Assembly (NCBI RefSeq): GCF_040183065.1 | Contig: NC_091124.1 | Coordinates: 70,255,001-70,319,000 of the forward strand | DNA length: 64,000 nucleotides | DNA from: Periplaneta americana | Lineage: Eukaryota > Arthropoda > Insecta > Blattodea > Blattidae | Direction: 5' to 3' | Shown here: positions 32,761 through 43,620 of the stretch, piece after piece | Numbering within the stretch: the first letter of the stretch is position 1 | Layout: each line of letters begins with the position of its first letter | Made by a program: the position numbers and the translations under genes | The notes under the pieces: generated by a model | Told to the model about the DNA's origin: nothing | The model's input: only the letters and a program-made list of their open reading frames with translations | Databases searched by the model: none

Positions 32761-33268
32761 TATACTGCAAACATTCTGCAGTGGATTTTGAAGCAGTAAT
32801 TAGGAGAGGGAGAGAACGATCTAATAGCGAAATGATATCTCCATATTTTTGGTACATGTAATCGCGGGGATGTTCTGGCGACTTGGTTAGAATTAGTTTC
32901 ACACACAGATGTTTCGCATCTTTTCGTCACCTGTCAGCATCGGACAGATTTAGGGCCACCTTGTGCGGGATTGTATATAGACACTCGGCGATGCGTAAAA
33001 TCCTAAAGTTGGACTGGACCCGTGGGAAAGATACTGCCAAGCTTGGGTTTTCCAAAGAACGGGTATTCTTGTGAGATATACAAACTAATTAGATGTTATG
33101 GGAAATCCAAAGTTTAAATTTAGAGATGACGTATTTCGCGCCCAATAAGGAGAGATCTTGGTTTAGCTTATGAGGTCACTTTGGACCAATAGAGAATAGA
33201 TTTTAGGCCGGTTAAGTGACGTAGTTTTTAACCAATAGAATAGTTAGTTTTAGCGTAGGATAGGTTTT

Positions 33269-33278
33269 TATAAATAAG
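33269..33278 (+). promoter_or_regulatory. TATA-like box in the LTR
   Basis: TTATAAATAA, about 25-50 bases before a GC-rich GACGGGGCGCGGAGAAGGG segment where transcription could start. Confidence 0.45.
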
Positions 33279-33317
33279 GGTGACGGGGCGCGGAGAAGGG
33301 ACTACTATTTCGCTTCG

Positions 33318-33545
33318 TGTCGACACAAACACAACATCTCATCGTGTGGGCGGCCCTACATACAGGGCACAATCACAACATCTCATCGTGTCGGCGCCCT
33401 ACATACAGGGCACAATCACTACTCCTTTTCGTGTCGACGGCCCTACATACAGGGCAGAATAACTACTTCGTTTCGTGTCGACAGGATAACTACTTTTCTT
33501 CGTGTAGACGGCGCGACATCTTTTTTTCGTGTCGGCGGCCCAACT
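33318..33545 (+). repeat. Tandem GTGTCGACGG-type repeats inside the LTR
   Basis: GTGTCGAC/GTGTCGGC-type starts recur at about 33318, 33345, 33388, 33430, 33475, 33501 and 33529. Several are followed by GGCCCTACATACAGGGCA. Spacing varies from about 26 to 45 bp. Confidence 0.85.
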
Positions 33546-33923
33546 TAATAGTCTTTCTTCCGGCGAAGACTCGATAGATAGAACTTTGTCATCGGCGAGA
33601 CCACTCGTCAACGTTTAGGAGGTTCGATCATAGTGTACTGGGCAGAGTATTGAATTTAGAGTATCGGTTAGGTCTTATTCAGAGTTGCCATAGAGTCGAT
33701 ACAGAAGTGCGACCAACGATTGAATTATAAGTCAGCCGGAAATACATACTCTAGGGTTTACCAAGTGAATACGACAATAAACTTATAGTTTTGGAGTTTA
33801 CACTGCCTTTTATATAAGTAGCCGGCTTGGTATTATTCCCGACATCATCCTATACCACAACAGTACCTCGGCTACCCTGAGTGAATCTCACGCAACACCG
33901 AGACGCACCCACCCACCCTCAAA

Positions 33924-33940
33924 TGGCGCCCAACGTGGGA
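33924..33940 (+). promoter_or_regulatory. tRNA-Lys-type primer-binding site
   Basis: TGGCGCCCAACGTGGGA lies two bases after the proposed LTR end. It matches the 3' end of lysine tRNAs, used by many retroelements as primer. A near copy starts at 33967. Confidence 0.65.
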
Positions 33941-34130
33941 TCTCACTAACGACACCCCCCCCTCAAATGGCGTCCAACGTGGGGCCTCAATAACGACAAC
34001 CACCCTCAATTTCAACATGTGTACTCCTTTCTGCAGTCAAGAAACGAATTACAGCACGCTGCATTTTTTGGCGCTTCTATATTGCAGCATTCACTTTTCT
34101 TTTTCCATTTATTCGGAGCAACAATGAGAG

Positions 34131-34939
34131 GTACGCCAACCACAGCAATATGAAGTCTATAACCTTTGCTGTACCTATGATTGAGGTTCTGGCTGATATG
34201 TATAGGTATCTATTGACGATATGTGCAAGAGGAAGAACAATTGTTTGTATGCATCTGAAGTCTGATTAGTGGAATATGTAGCTAATCGGCAATGTATACA
34301 ATGGAGAGCGAAAGGAACTGGCCACCCTACCTCATTATCTCTTGGCCTAGTTGCCTCATGAGTGATACCTTATTGGTGTTACTTATGAGGTTCAAACCTG
34401 TCTTCGGACAGATGACTAAACAACAACAACCTTTGCTGTCAATACCCCAGAAGCGAACTCTGACAGAAGCTTCTGTTGCACATAGTAATCTTCGGCCGAA
34501 TTTCATTTGAACTAACAATATAACTACATTATAGCGCAGAGAAAAAAAATTATTTTCATTTTGTACTTACTGATATTTGATCATTTTAAGAATAAATATT
34601 TGAATATGGTGTTACACTTCTCCTTTCTATATGGCATGCATTTATGATGTGGTATCTGCTTTCTGGATTTTGTGGCGTAACTTTTTGGTACATTTATATT
34701 ATTCTAAAACATTTTTGTTGCATATACTGTGTTTGGTTAAGTCTTGAACCAAGATAGTTATTACGCATATTTTGAAATTAAATTTATATCCATTTGCAGT
34801 TACCTATATTTTGGTAACTTAATAACTAATTTTTCATTGAATTTCTGATAAACATTTTATAACATCGAAAACAGATTTATGTCTGTGTAGTATATTGTGT
34901 ATCCTATTTTACACGATATAAAGCTTAGTAACTAGGATT
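34131..34939. other. Unassigned DNA, no gene seen
   Basis: I recognise no repeat ends or coding similarity. Confidence 0.45.
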
Positions 34940-35022
<83 letters not shown>

Positions 35023-35038
35023 GATAATAATAATACTC

Positions 35039-35075
<37 letters not shown>

Positions 35076-35089
35076 TAATAATAATAATA
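34940..35089. repeat. (TAA)n microsatellite, 150 bp
   Basis: The longest triplet run in the window, with interruptions near 35020-35040 and 35072. Confidence 0.97.
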
Positions 35090-35299
35090 AACTGCCCATA
35101 GTTTGTAAAATTTTACTGTTGTGTCTTTTATCATTCAGCCAGATGAAGTTTCTTTTATTGTATCAGTAATTTTTTTAAACCTTATGAGAGTACTGTCTAC
35201 ATCGCTAGCTATATAATAGACTACATTTTACAACCTAAATAACAGAATATCTTAAGTGGTTCTAAAATTTTATTTTGTATTATTATTACTTTTGCATGT

Positions 35300-38046
35300 G
35301 AATCATTCCACGTCAAATCGCACAGCAATAAAACACGACCTTCTCGGAAATGGTCGAATTTTTTTTCATAAATTCCAGACATCAAACAAGGAGACCCGTA
35401 TTGTTTTATTTTCACAATTATTAATTATTTGTGTAGTTATGACTATTTGAAATTACGCAAATTATGCGCGCACTGTTACAAAAACTCACATGGAACTCTG
35501 TGTCTACATATAATTGAGATTTGCGGTTTGGCGCATTTGAAAGACGAAATACAACACTTTTTATTACTTTAGGCTTATCACAAATAAATTTAAAATTTGG
35601 CCTAATTTTTTAATCATTCATTTTTCAAAGCAAATTTACTATATTATATAGCCAAGTTAAAAATCTGAAAAAAAAAAAAAAAAAAAAAAAAACTTATTCC
35701 CTGATGTATTATCTGTAAACTACTGCATTCAGAAATGTGGGGTCTGCACCCATACATTTGTAACAATTTATTTTCCGGAGGCATGCACGCGCTCGAGATC
35801 CCCAGATAATGAACTGCTTGTGGCTGTGGGCTAGAAGGCTGCCCACGGAAAGTTTTACGAAATCCCCCGTTGCATATACGCCACACTACAAAACATCAAA
35901 TGATTAATACCTTAAAGAACAGTAAATATCTCATCTAAAGTTATTTTATTATTGTCAGTTCAGCTGAGATGGGGAGCCCTTCACAATGCTGTATGTCTAT
36001 ACTGTAATATAGCCAAATGTTTAACGATAGCAAGGCTGGATAAGGCAGCAAACTTTATGACAGTAAACAGATGACAGGAGACAAAATATAGAAGAAAAAA
36101 ATAATCAGTCAGGGTTCGAATTTCATGGAGCGATGTGACTTTTATGCAACATTAGTGACAGCAAAGATCGCGTAATATTATAACAAGTGTTTAAATCAAT
36201 TTGACCTTCCTAATCACTTTTAAAATGAAAAGTACACTAAGACGCGTAAGTCGCGATTTATTGATAAAGCTCAATTTAAAGGAGTCTTTGAATGTGCGAA
36301 TATGTGATTCCTTCCGTAAAAAATCTATCAACTTCCGGATAGGTCAGGTGAAATTATATGTGAAGCCGGTAGTTCTTGTGATATTAATAAACATGAATTA
36401 AATGAAAGTGCGGACAGAGAAAGTGATTATCCCAGTTCTTCTTCTAGCAGTTCTATGGGTACAGCGCTAGAAATCAGTCATATTGAGGAATTAAACAAGA
36501 GTTTGATGTCATTAGAATCCCTTATCAAGAAAAGAAAACTACAACAAAAACGATACCCCCGTGAAAAGTTTCAAAAAGCAAAAGAAGATGTAGAAGATGC
36601 ATCGTCATCCCTTCAAAAGTCGGCCATATTTTATTTTTGACGGAATGCAAAGAAAATGTACAACCTGAAAATTACATAGTTATTGCAGACTTTTCTGAAA
36701 ATTATTCATTTGTAATACAAAATACAGTACAAGGTGTGCATTGGAACAAATGCCGAGTCCCAATACATCCTTTCGTAGTATATTTCAAAGATACAGAAAT
36801 TCGTCACAAAAATATTGTCGTCATCTCAGAAAGCATGAAACATGACACCGATTCCTTTCATTGTTTTCAATCCGAAGCAATGAACTTCTTAAAGCAAGAA
36901 TTCAACGATATGAAAAAAATCATTTACTTTTCCGATGGATCAAGTTAACAATACAAAAACAAAAGAATTTTAAAAATAATTGCTTACATGAAGATCATTA
37001 CGGAATTGACACCGAATGACACTTCTTTGCAACGTCGCATGGTAAAGGTCCATGTGATGGCATTGGAGGAACTGTTAACAGACTTGCCACGAGAGCCAGC
37101 CTATACAAGATCCTTAAAAAAAAAAAAAAAACCTGTTTGATTGGTCACAAAAAATATTTCTAACGTGTCATTTATATTTTGTCCATTGAATAAGCACAAA
37201 AACCACACTGAAAATTTGCAGGCCAGATACCACAATCTAAAACCAATAACTGGTACATTAAAATTACATTCTTTCATTCCGTTGTCAAAAACTGAAGATT
37301 TAGGCCTAGTAAAACAATTTTCTTTCAAGAAAGAAGGTAGGCGAATGAAAATTTAAAGTGTAATGTGAATGAAAACAAACGTTTAAAAAGCATAATGCAC
37401 AAATATTTGAGGATATCATAATAAGTAAATTAGCAGTGTTTTCTCGAGTGACTTGATCCCTACTGTGTGTAATCTTGCAACGTTCAGTCAATCATCCAGC
37501 GCCGATAAACCTCCCAGCGCGCTATAACGCTTCCCGTCCACTGCTGCTGCACCGACCGCTACACATTGCGTCGTAAGTAATTAAATTTCCATTGAACTAT
37601 TGGAGATCCCATTGTGATTTTTTCTGGAATTATTAAGAATACTTCAGTGCACCTAGTAGGCATTTTTTTAGATTTTTAATACGGCTATTTCACATTGACA
37701 TCTAACTTTTAAAAATTGAATCATAAAAAAATATTTGCAATAATTATATTAAAATTAGTTTGTAAATATTTAACAAAAGACAGTACTTTAAGCTTTTAAA
37801 TGCATTTTTCAAAAAATTTTAACATCAATATCGTCAGAAATATGACGCTTTAAATGTTGTATTGTGCGACTTTTTAACGAATTTTAGCATGCAATATTTT
37901 AAAAATATGTGGACTTGGGATGAAATAAAAACACATTTGTTGGTTTATTAGACCCATAGAGTTGGTAAAAAAAAAAATATAAACGCAATCAGAAATACGA
38001 AGGTCAAAATTTGTATAATTTTGTACGATTTGACGTGGAATGACTC
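35300..38046 (+). mobile_element. Sola-like DNA transposon, copy B (4-bp TSD ATGT)
   Basis: The left end GAATCATTCCACGTCAAATC starts at 35300. The right end is the inverse of GAGTCATTCCACGTCAAATC, ending at 38046. ATGT flanks both sides (35296-35299, 38047-38050). The ends match copy A at 10032-13985, with a different 4-bp duplication, so the two are independent insertions of one family. Copy B is shorter (2747 bp) because the gene has an internal deletion. A poly-A run (35669-35692) and another at 37117-37131 occur inside. Confidence 0.82.
36320..37356 (+). pseudogene. Sola-like DDD transposase pseudogene, copy B
   Basis: The open N-terminal part (about 36320-36640) reads HELNESADRESDYPSSSSSS, then ISHIEELNKSLMSLESLIKK and RKLQQKRYPREKFQKAKEDV. 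After a deletion comes ENYIVIADFSENYSFVIQNT (Asp at 36688), VQGVHWNKCRVPIHPFVVYF, DMKKIIYFSDGSS (Asp at 36934) and KGPCDGIGGTVNRLATRAS (Asp codon at 37056). The end is NISNVSFIFCPLNKHKNHTE, LKPITGTLKLHSFIPLSKTE, ending near 37356. The three Asp blocks match copy A in order. Two hundred or so residues between the N-terminal part and the first Asp block, present in copy A, are missing, and frameshifts break the rest. Confidence 0.75.
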
Positions 38047-38050
38047 ATGT

Positions 38051-38510
38051 ATGTAATTTGTTCTTAACTTTGAAAGTCATTATTTCTGCTTTCTGTATTG
38101 AGCTTATCAAATTACATTTTTTCCATATATTTTTTTAAATATACATAGATCTTTGCAGTTCATTTTATATTGTTGTTATAAATTACCACATCATCTGCAA
38201 AGAAACTGAAATTTACGGATGACCTACACTTCGAAAGACAAATTTTAAAATTTCATTATGCAAATCTCTTGCTTTCTTGTCAGTATAAAAGTTAAAAAAG
38301 TGTCGGCTGAAGAGGATACGCTTAAGGATTTTACTCCCTTCCAAAGTTTATTTATTGCCTTCGGAGGGTTTAAATCCGCAACCAACGGCCACCGTGGTGT
38401 AACAGCGACTACAGAACCGAATGACTGGACGTTAAAAGACCTGATAAGGCCTATTTTAAAAACAGCTGATTGTATAATGCTTCTGCCTACATGTATCAAA
38501 ATCTAGTCTT
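38051..38510. other. Unassigned DNA, no gene seen
   Basis: Opposing short frames of about 80 codons at 38245-38506 have no recognisable domains and are probably chance. Confidence 0.4.
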
Positions 38511-38520
38511 TAACACTTAC

Positions 38521-38747
38521 ACGGTTAGCGCGTCTAGCTGCGAAACCAGGTGGCCCGGGTTCGATTCCCGGTCGGGGCAAGTTACCTGGTTGAGGTTTTT
38601 CCGAGGTTTTCCCTCAACCCAATATGAGCAAATGCTGGGTAACTTTCGGTGTTGGACCCCGGACTCATTTCACCGGCATTATCATTCAGACGCTAAATAA
38701 CCTTAGCTGTTGATAAAGCGTCGTAAAATAACCTACTAAAATAAAAA
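38521..38747 (+). mobile_element. tRNA-derived SINE (family 1), 5' truncated
   Basis: Starts within the tRNA head (GGTTAGCGCG), B-box GGTTCGATTCCCGGTC near 38558-38573. The body contains CCGGACTCATTTCACCGGCA and ends GCGTCGTAAAATAACC plus an A-rich tail. The duplication TTAACACTTAC is at 38510-38520 and 38748-38758. Confidence 0.9.
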
Positions 38748-38760
38748 TTAACACTTACAA

Positions 38761-38985
38761 GTCCACACCTGTGGAGTAACGGTTAGCGCGTCTGACCGCG
38801 AAACCAGGTGGCCCGGATTCGAATCCCGGTCGGGTTGAGGTTTTTTCAACCCAATAAGAGCAAATGCTGGGTAACTATCGGTGCTGAACCCCGGACTCAT
38901 TTCACCGGCATTATCACCTACATTTCATTCAGACGCAAAATAATCTGAAATGTTGATACAGCGTCGTAAAATAACCCAATAATAA
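38761..38985 (+). mobile_element. tRNA-derived SINE (family 1), full head
   Basis: Head GTCCACACCTGTGGAGTAAC, A-box GGTTAGCGCGTCTGACCGCG, B-box ATTCGAATCCCGGTCGG, and the same body with a shortened TTACC segment. It lies 2 bp after the preceding SINE's target duplication, in the same orientation. Confidence 0.9.
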
Positions 38986-38990
38986 AAAAA

Positions 38991-39488
38991 TTAATTTGAT
39001 ACTATTTTAATTACAATTTCGCATTTGTGGATAGTATCCTTTCCTAAAGCAAAATTTCGATTGAATGTTTGGTTACATGGTTTTTCTATTATCTTTCTAC
39101 TGTAATGTAAATGAGTTCCTTGACAGTTAAAAATGAGTTTATTGTTAAACGGATAATAGTTGTATGAAAACGAACACGTTCCAATGAATTCTACTGTAGC
39201 TGAGGTCTCCGAATCAGACAGGTATATGTTACGAAGAAGTCTACCTGATAAACAAGTGATAATGAGGGGCAACGCTCGTGCGCGTCAACACGTATGCATT
39301 CGTCACAAAGCCAAGTCCTGGTAGGTACGGTACGTAGCGCTCTTCCCAGAACGCGACTCCGAACTGTCCCTACTGGATTTCAGAGGATTTGTAATGCGCA
39401 GTGGGTAGGTAACAAATTTATATTTAGAGAGCGGATCCCTATGTAATTAAATAATTTTTTTCACATGATAAAACGCAATTAACAAAGT
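38991..39488. other. Unassigned DNA, no gene seen
   Basis: No repeat ends or coding similarity. Confidence 0.4.
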
Positions 39489-39711
39489 TACAAATTTCGA
39501 ATGTGAAGTTCCAAGCGTAAAAACAAAATTTTTATTTCACATAAAAACACCAATTTTCACACACAAAAAAAATTATGTAAATTTCCTGGAAATCTACTAT
39601 AAATGATTCCGAATGTGAACTTTCAAGCGTAAAATCCGAATTTCATTTTACATAAAACACATATTCCCACAAAAAAATTGGTAAATACGTATTTTCAGGA
39701 AATCTATTACA
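39489..39711. repeat. Tandem duplication, two copies of about 111 bp
   Basis: Units 39489-39600 and 39601-39711 share CGAATGTGAA, TCCAAGCGTAAAA-type and AGGAAATCTA blocks at roughly 75-80 percent by eye. Confidence 0.82.
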
Positions 39712-40158
39712 AACACATAAATCTTGGAGTTTTATTTTTACTTGCATTAATGCTTTAGAAGAACTTATATTAAAATTAAATCAGTTAAATCATTTAGATA
39801 TGCGTTATCTGTTTAAGACAAGCCTGGACGTAAATAACTCGATTGAGTCACTGCGGACCACCCCTTAACTTCCCCGGCTGAGACAGTAAGGTTTTGTTGC
39901 GGTAGAAGCAGTCATGGTCAGTGACGGATTGTATCAGCGTGCATCATAGCTTTAAAGAACTTTCAGCTCTAACTGGTTGCTTAAATTCCACCACTGATGC
40001 ACAGAGCCTTACTCTGCGTTTCTTTGTAAGGCGATGTAAGTAAGAAGTGCATGAGCGATTGTTCCTGTGTCCCTTTCACTTTCCCAGTTATGCCAAGGGT
40101 TGGTTTAATATTTCTACACGCTGTGTTGTGTATACGTGTTCCATTTTTGTTGTTTGTC
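39712..40158. other. Unassigned DNA, no gene seen
   Basis: No feature recognised. Confidence 0.4.
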
Positions 40159-41212
40159 CAATATATGAGCCGTTCAGAGCAAAAGTTGTGTTAGTCAGAA
40201 CTGGGTAATGAGGTTTAAAGTAAAAATTCTGTAAAATACAGCGCAAAGTAACAATTAATATGGGCAGGGTATAGTTGCGCCCCACGGTCAGGTAAGATGC
40301 AACAGATAAAAAGGGTTCCTGATTTGTGGGTATAGTTGCGCCCCGTTCCCATCACGTAGAGAAAAGGGGCATGGCATAGTTGCTTCCCGATGAAATAGGT
40401 ACCGTAGAGAAAAAGACATTACGGGAACTCGAGCCTCGTAATCAACAAACCTTATTGATTTCTTGTTAAATTTAATATTCATTATCAATACCGTTAAAAT
40501 GAACACTATGAAGTTGGAAGTACTTTATTAACTGTTTTTCTGCTGTTTATGTAGTTATTATCGATAGCCTACCGTTAAAATGAACACCATGAAGTTGGCA
40601 GTACTTTATTAACTGACATATTCAAATGAGTCAGTCATTGGGATATGGGACCTTAGCAATCTTGACATTTTATTAGCGATTTTCACACCGTCTGTGGCGT
40701 ATAGTGAGTTAATTTAAGATGAATGTTAAGTTTAATGAAAAGGGTGAAGAGTTAATAATTCACAATGGTTCTAAGTTTCGATTTGCGAAATCATGTACCG
40801 TAGGGTTAAGATATTGGTGTACAAACAAAAATCCAGTTCATTTGCTGTGTGTGATCGATAAAAAAGTGTTATTTTAAATAGTAAAATTGATCATATGCTA
40901 CCTGATTTCAGTGCAGCTACTACTATAATATTAAGTAGGCCTAATTTATTTATTTTATGACACTTTCGTGTGTACTATGCCCATCGGGGTGCAACTATGC
41001 CATGTCCATTCTGCTACCTGATTTCTTCGGAGCGCAACTATGCCATACCGATTAATATGGCCTTCTTGCTATCCACTGACTACTAATAGTTTAAATAAAT
41101 TGAATATTAATTCCTAATTTGCGCTGTATTTTACAGACAGTTTACTTTAACCCTCATTACCCATTTTTGACTTACACGACTTCTGCTCTGAGCAGCTCAT
41201 ATTTGGCTGTAC
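40159..41212. mobile_element. MITE with 100-bp TIRs and GCGCCCC subterminal repeats
   Basis: The left arm (40159-40258: CAATATATGAGC, then CAGAGCAAAAGTTGTGTTAG and CTGTAAAATACAGCGCAAAG) is inverted at about 41108-41212. Inside each end the motif CATAGTTGCGCCCC or its inverse recurs (about 40270, 40331, 40374; inverse at about 40985 and 41035). No transposase. The superfamily is not determined because no target duplication was found. Confidence 0.83.
40485..40617. repeat. Tandem duplication inside the MITE
   Basis: ACCGTTAAAATGAACACYAT and GAAGTTGG-AGTACTTTATT recur with about 82-bp spacing (40490 and 40571). Confidence 0.88.
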
Positions 41213-42205
41213 TTCGTAACAGTAATTCTCCAAGCTCTGAGGGTGAGAACTGCTAGGCAGCATGTTATCAATATTATTGGAGAATAAATTAACATGAACA
41301 AGAATGAGAAATCTTGCAACATATAATTTCTAGGAATGTTTATTGTTACTGAAGCTGGCTGGCGAACACAGCATGTGTTTATTATTAAAAATTTCATAAC
41401 CCTAAATAAAATAAAGTCTTAATAAAAATAAACATTTTACCTAAAAACAAAATAATAACCCCAAAATAAAACTTAATTTTATAAATACACGGTGTCCCAG
41501 AAACGACGTCCATATTATTCGAATAGACAACCCAAATCACGCCGTCAAAGACGGATAAACATACGGGTTTAACAATTTTTAATAGACCTATCTAAAATAA
41601 AATAAACCTTACTTAAATATAGCTTTCCTCGCCCCTGATACTCCCTCAAAATGCATCCAACATGACACATAGGCTATGAGAGTACTATACAATAGCATAA
41701 CTTGAAGAAATGGACTGCGTTTCTCAGGCACGTTGAATAGTTACAGATACCTGGTTAAAAATCATGACGCGAAGGAACACAATAGCCTACAACTTATAAT
41801 CTACAATGATACAGAACATTGCACTGACGACGGATAAACACTGAGGTCGTTTCGTTATACATGATACCGAAACTGCGCTCTAACCCTTTCGCACACATTG
41901 GCTGGGTCGATATATTTTTTTATGAAGACAACTGCAATCATTAATTCCAGCTTCAGAGGTTTTGGAGTCCAGAGTCTTGGTTTTTAGGATCGCTGCTTTA
42001 TTGGGCAATTTGAAAGTTCCGTGAAGCGCAATAGAAGCAGATTACGACTGACGCTGAGAAAATTAAGTTGAAGAAAGCTGTAATGACCTGTTTAAAGGCG
42101 ATAACTCGGTATTCTTCTGACAGGAATACCTGACCCAAATCTGACAATTTTACAACAAAGTAACATAATTGTATATTCACGTAAACAACTATTAATACCT
42201 TACGT
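41213..42205. other. Unassigned DNA, no gene seen
   Basis: Contains CGGTGTCCCAGAAACGAC at about 41493, which looks like one mariner-type end, but its partner was not found. Confidence 0.4.
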
Positions 42206-42721
42206 CAGCGTTTCTCAAACTTTTTTAAAGTGGGGACTACTTTTTAAAGTTAGAACAGTTGCGCGGACCACCTTACTCTTGTTCCCTTCGAAAGCAAATT
42301 CATCATTTTTGTAGCATATTTTAATAACAGTACAGGCCTACTTATATTTTAAAACAGAATTAAGATTCGGTACTTTGGCCCTCTGTTATAAATTAGGGTG
42401 GTCCCAGGCTGGGTTACAGGCGCGGCGCCAGACGTGCAGGGAAAAGATGACGAGAAACACCACGTTCATAGTGCTTTAAATCCCTCTTTTGTTACTGAGA
42501 GTAGAGTGGGAAGTACGGTAGACGGGTAGGGTAATAAATTTCATAAAATATCAGTAGTGGGAGAAAAAGTTAAATTCGGTTGCCATGTGTCATTTCCATA
42601 CTTTGAGATTTTAAGCTACAATATAGTGCGATAAGCAATGCGTTTGAATTTTATTTTTTCTTCTGTCTTTTTTGAAGGACCACAAGGACAGACCTCGAGG
42701 ACCATAGTTTGAGAAAAGCTG
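42206..42721. mobile_element. hAT-type MITE with 8-bp TSD
   Basis: Ends are CAGCGTTTCTCAAACTTTTT at 42206 and the inverse of CAGCTTTTCTCAAACTATGG ending at 42721. CCTTACGT (42198-42205) and CCTTACAT (42722-42729) form an 8-bp duplication with one difference. C-A-G termini plus an 8-bp TSD are diagnostic of hAT. No coding region. Confidence 0.9.
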
Positions 42722-42839
42722 CCTTACATTATTTTAAAGTGTTTGGTTTTTCAACCTTGCGGTAAAGTTTTCAGGTTTCTAAACATATCAAAAGGTTATC
42801 AATGGCTGGTTGACGTCGCTTTACAGATATCAGTTTTTC

Positions 42840-43620
42840 GAAGTCTGGCTCAATTATTGTTGTTAAGAGGGCCGGCGGTGGGTGAAATTTTGGTCATTTT
42901 CAGTCAAAAATCGCATTTTCATTTTCTCGTAAATTTATTTATTTATTTTAGTAGGTTATTTTACGACGCTTTATCAACATCTTAGGTTATTTAGCGTCTG
43001 AATGAGATGAAGGTGATAACGCCGGTGAAATGAGTCCGGGGTCCAGCACCTAAAGTTACCCAGCATTTACTCATATTTGGGTTGAGGAAAAATCCCGGAA
43101 AAAACATCAACCAGATAACTTGCCCCGACCGGGAATCGAACCCGGGCCACCTGGTTTCGCGGCCAGACGCGCTAACCACTACTTCACAGGTGTGGACGTT
43201 TTCTTGTAAAAAATGAATCAGCAAAATCTTATTTATATGTTGAGCAAGTTTCAATTCTTTGCGGTGGGGGAAGGGGGGGGGGAGAACACGCAATATATAA
43301 ATGCCTGCACCCTTGAACTTCAATTCCATGGAAATTTTACAAGCTATTTTCTCACGCTTTTTCGAGCACATTTCGTCAGGTTCGAAGTGTAAAGACTCTT
43401 ACAATTTTGATGCCAGGAACAAGAAAATTTTACTGCGTGTTCTTTAAAGCATGATTAACAATTTGGAATATCAGATTTTTTATATGTTAGTTACTTTTTA
43501 AATTAAAAAATAATTTGCATAACAATGGGTATTAGAAAATTAAAAAAAAAATACTTCTGACAAAATAATTTGTTTCTCTATTCTAAGAATATATTTCTGA
43601 AATATGGATGCTTAGTGCTT
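42840..43620 (+). repeat. Dispersed repeat of unknown family, copy 2
   Basis: Inverse-orientation partner of 19135-19720, interrupted by the SINE at 42934-43198. Both copies run GGTGAAATTTTGG, TCAAAAATCGCATTTTC, then CACCCTTGAACTT and further AT-rich sequence. Confidence 0.72.
42934..43198 (-). mobile_element. tRNA-derived SINE (family 1)
   Basis: Minus strand: head GTCCACACCTGTGAAGTAGT, B-box GGTTCGATTCCCGGTC, and the family body with CCGGACTCATTTCACCGGCG. Duplication TTTTCTCGTAAA (42922-42933) and TTTTCTTGTAAA (43199-43210), one difference. Confidence 0.92.

Larger units (their letters stand above)
33094..33985 (+). mobile_element. LTR (5'-type) plus primer-binding site of an LTR retrotransposon
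   Basis: The proposed LTR is 33094-33921, starting TGTTATGGGA and ending CCTCA. It contains a TATA-like TTATAAATAA (33269-33278), an internal tandem block and an AATAAA at about 33776. Two bases later comes TGGCGCCCAACGTGGGA, a good match to a tRNA-Lys-type primer-binding site. A second copy of about 45 bp with TGGCGTCCAACGTGGGGC follows. There is no gag/pol and no second LTR, so this is a fragment. Gypsy or BEL cannot be told apart without coding sequence. The insertion lies inside a mariner. Confidence 0.68.
31360..34130 (-). mobile_element. Old mariner split by an AT-rich insert and an LTR element
   Basis: Pieces of a mariner transposase appear in order on the minus strand: N-terminus near 34010-34060 (QRAVIRFLTAERS), helix-turn-helix region at 32506-32751, catalytic region at 32350-32500 and C-terminus at 31360-31680. 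The LTR element (33094-33985) separates the first two, and a microsatellite-bearing stretch (about 31690-32100) interrupts the C-terminal half. So this mariner is older than both insertions. Confidence 0.7.

Noticed and set aside
38245..38506. Overlapping 84- and 82-codon frames on opposite strands
   Set aside because: No domain on either strand. Mutual shadows at chance length.
38540..38575. Candidate tRNA gene from a good B-box
   Set aside because: The A- and B-boxes belong to a repeated SINE with target duplications. No acceptor-stem pairing was seen. The same applies to the heads at 45745, 46077, 46412, 47300 and 49700.
41493..41511. CGGTGTCCCAGAAACGAC as a mariner end
   Set aside because: No inverse partner was found, so no element could be bounded.
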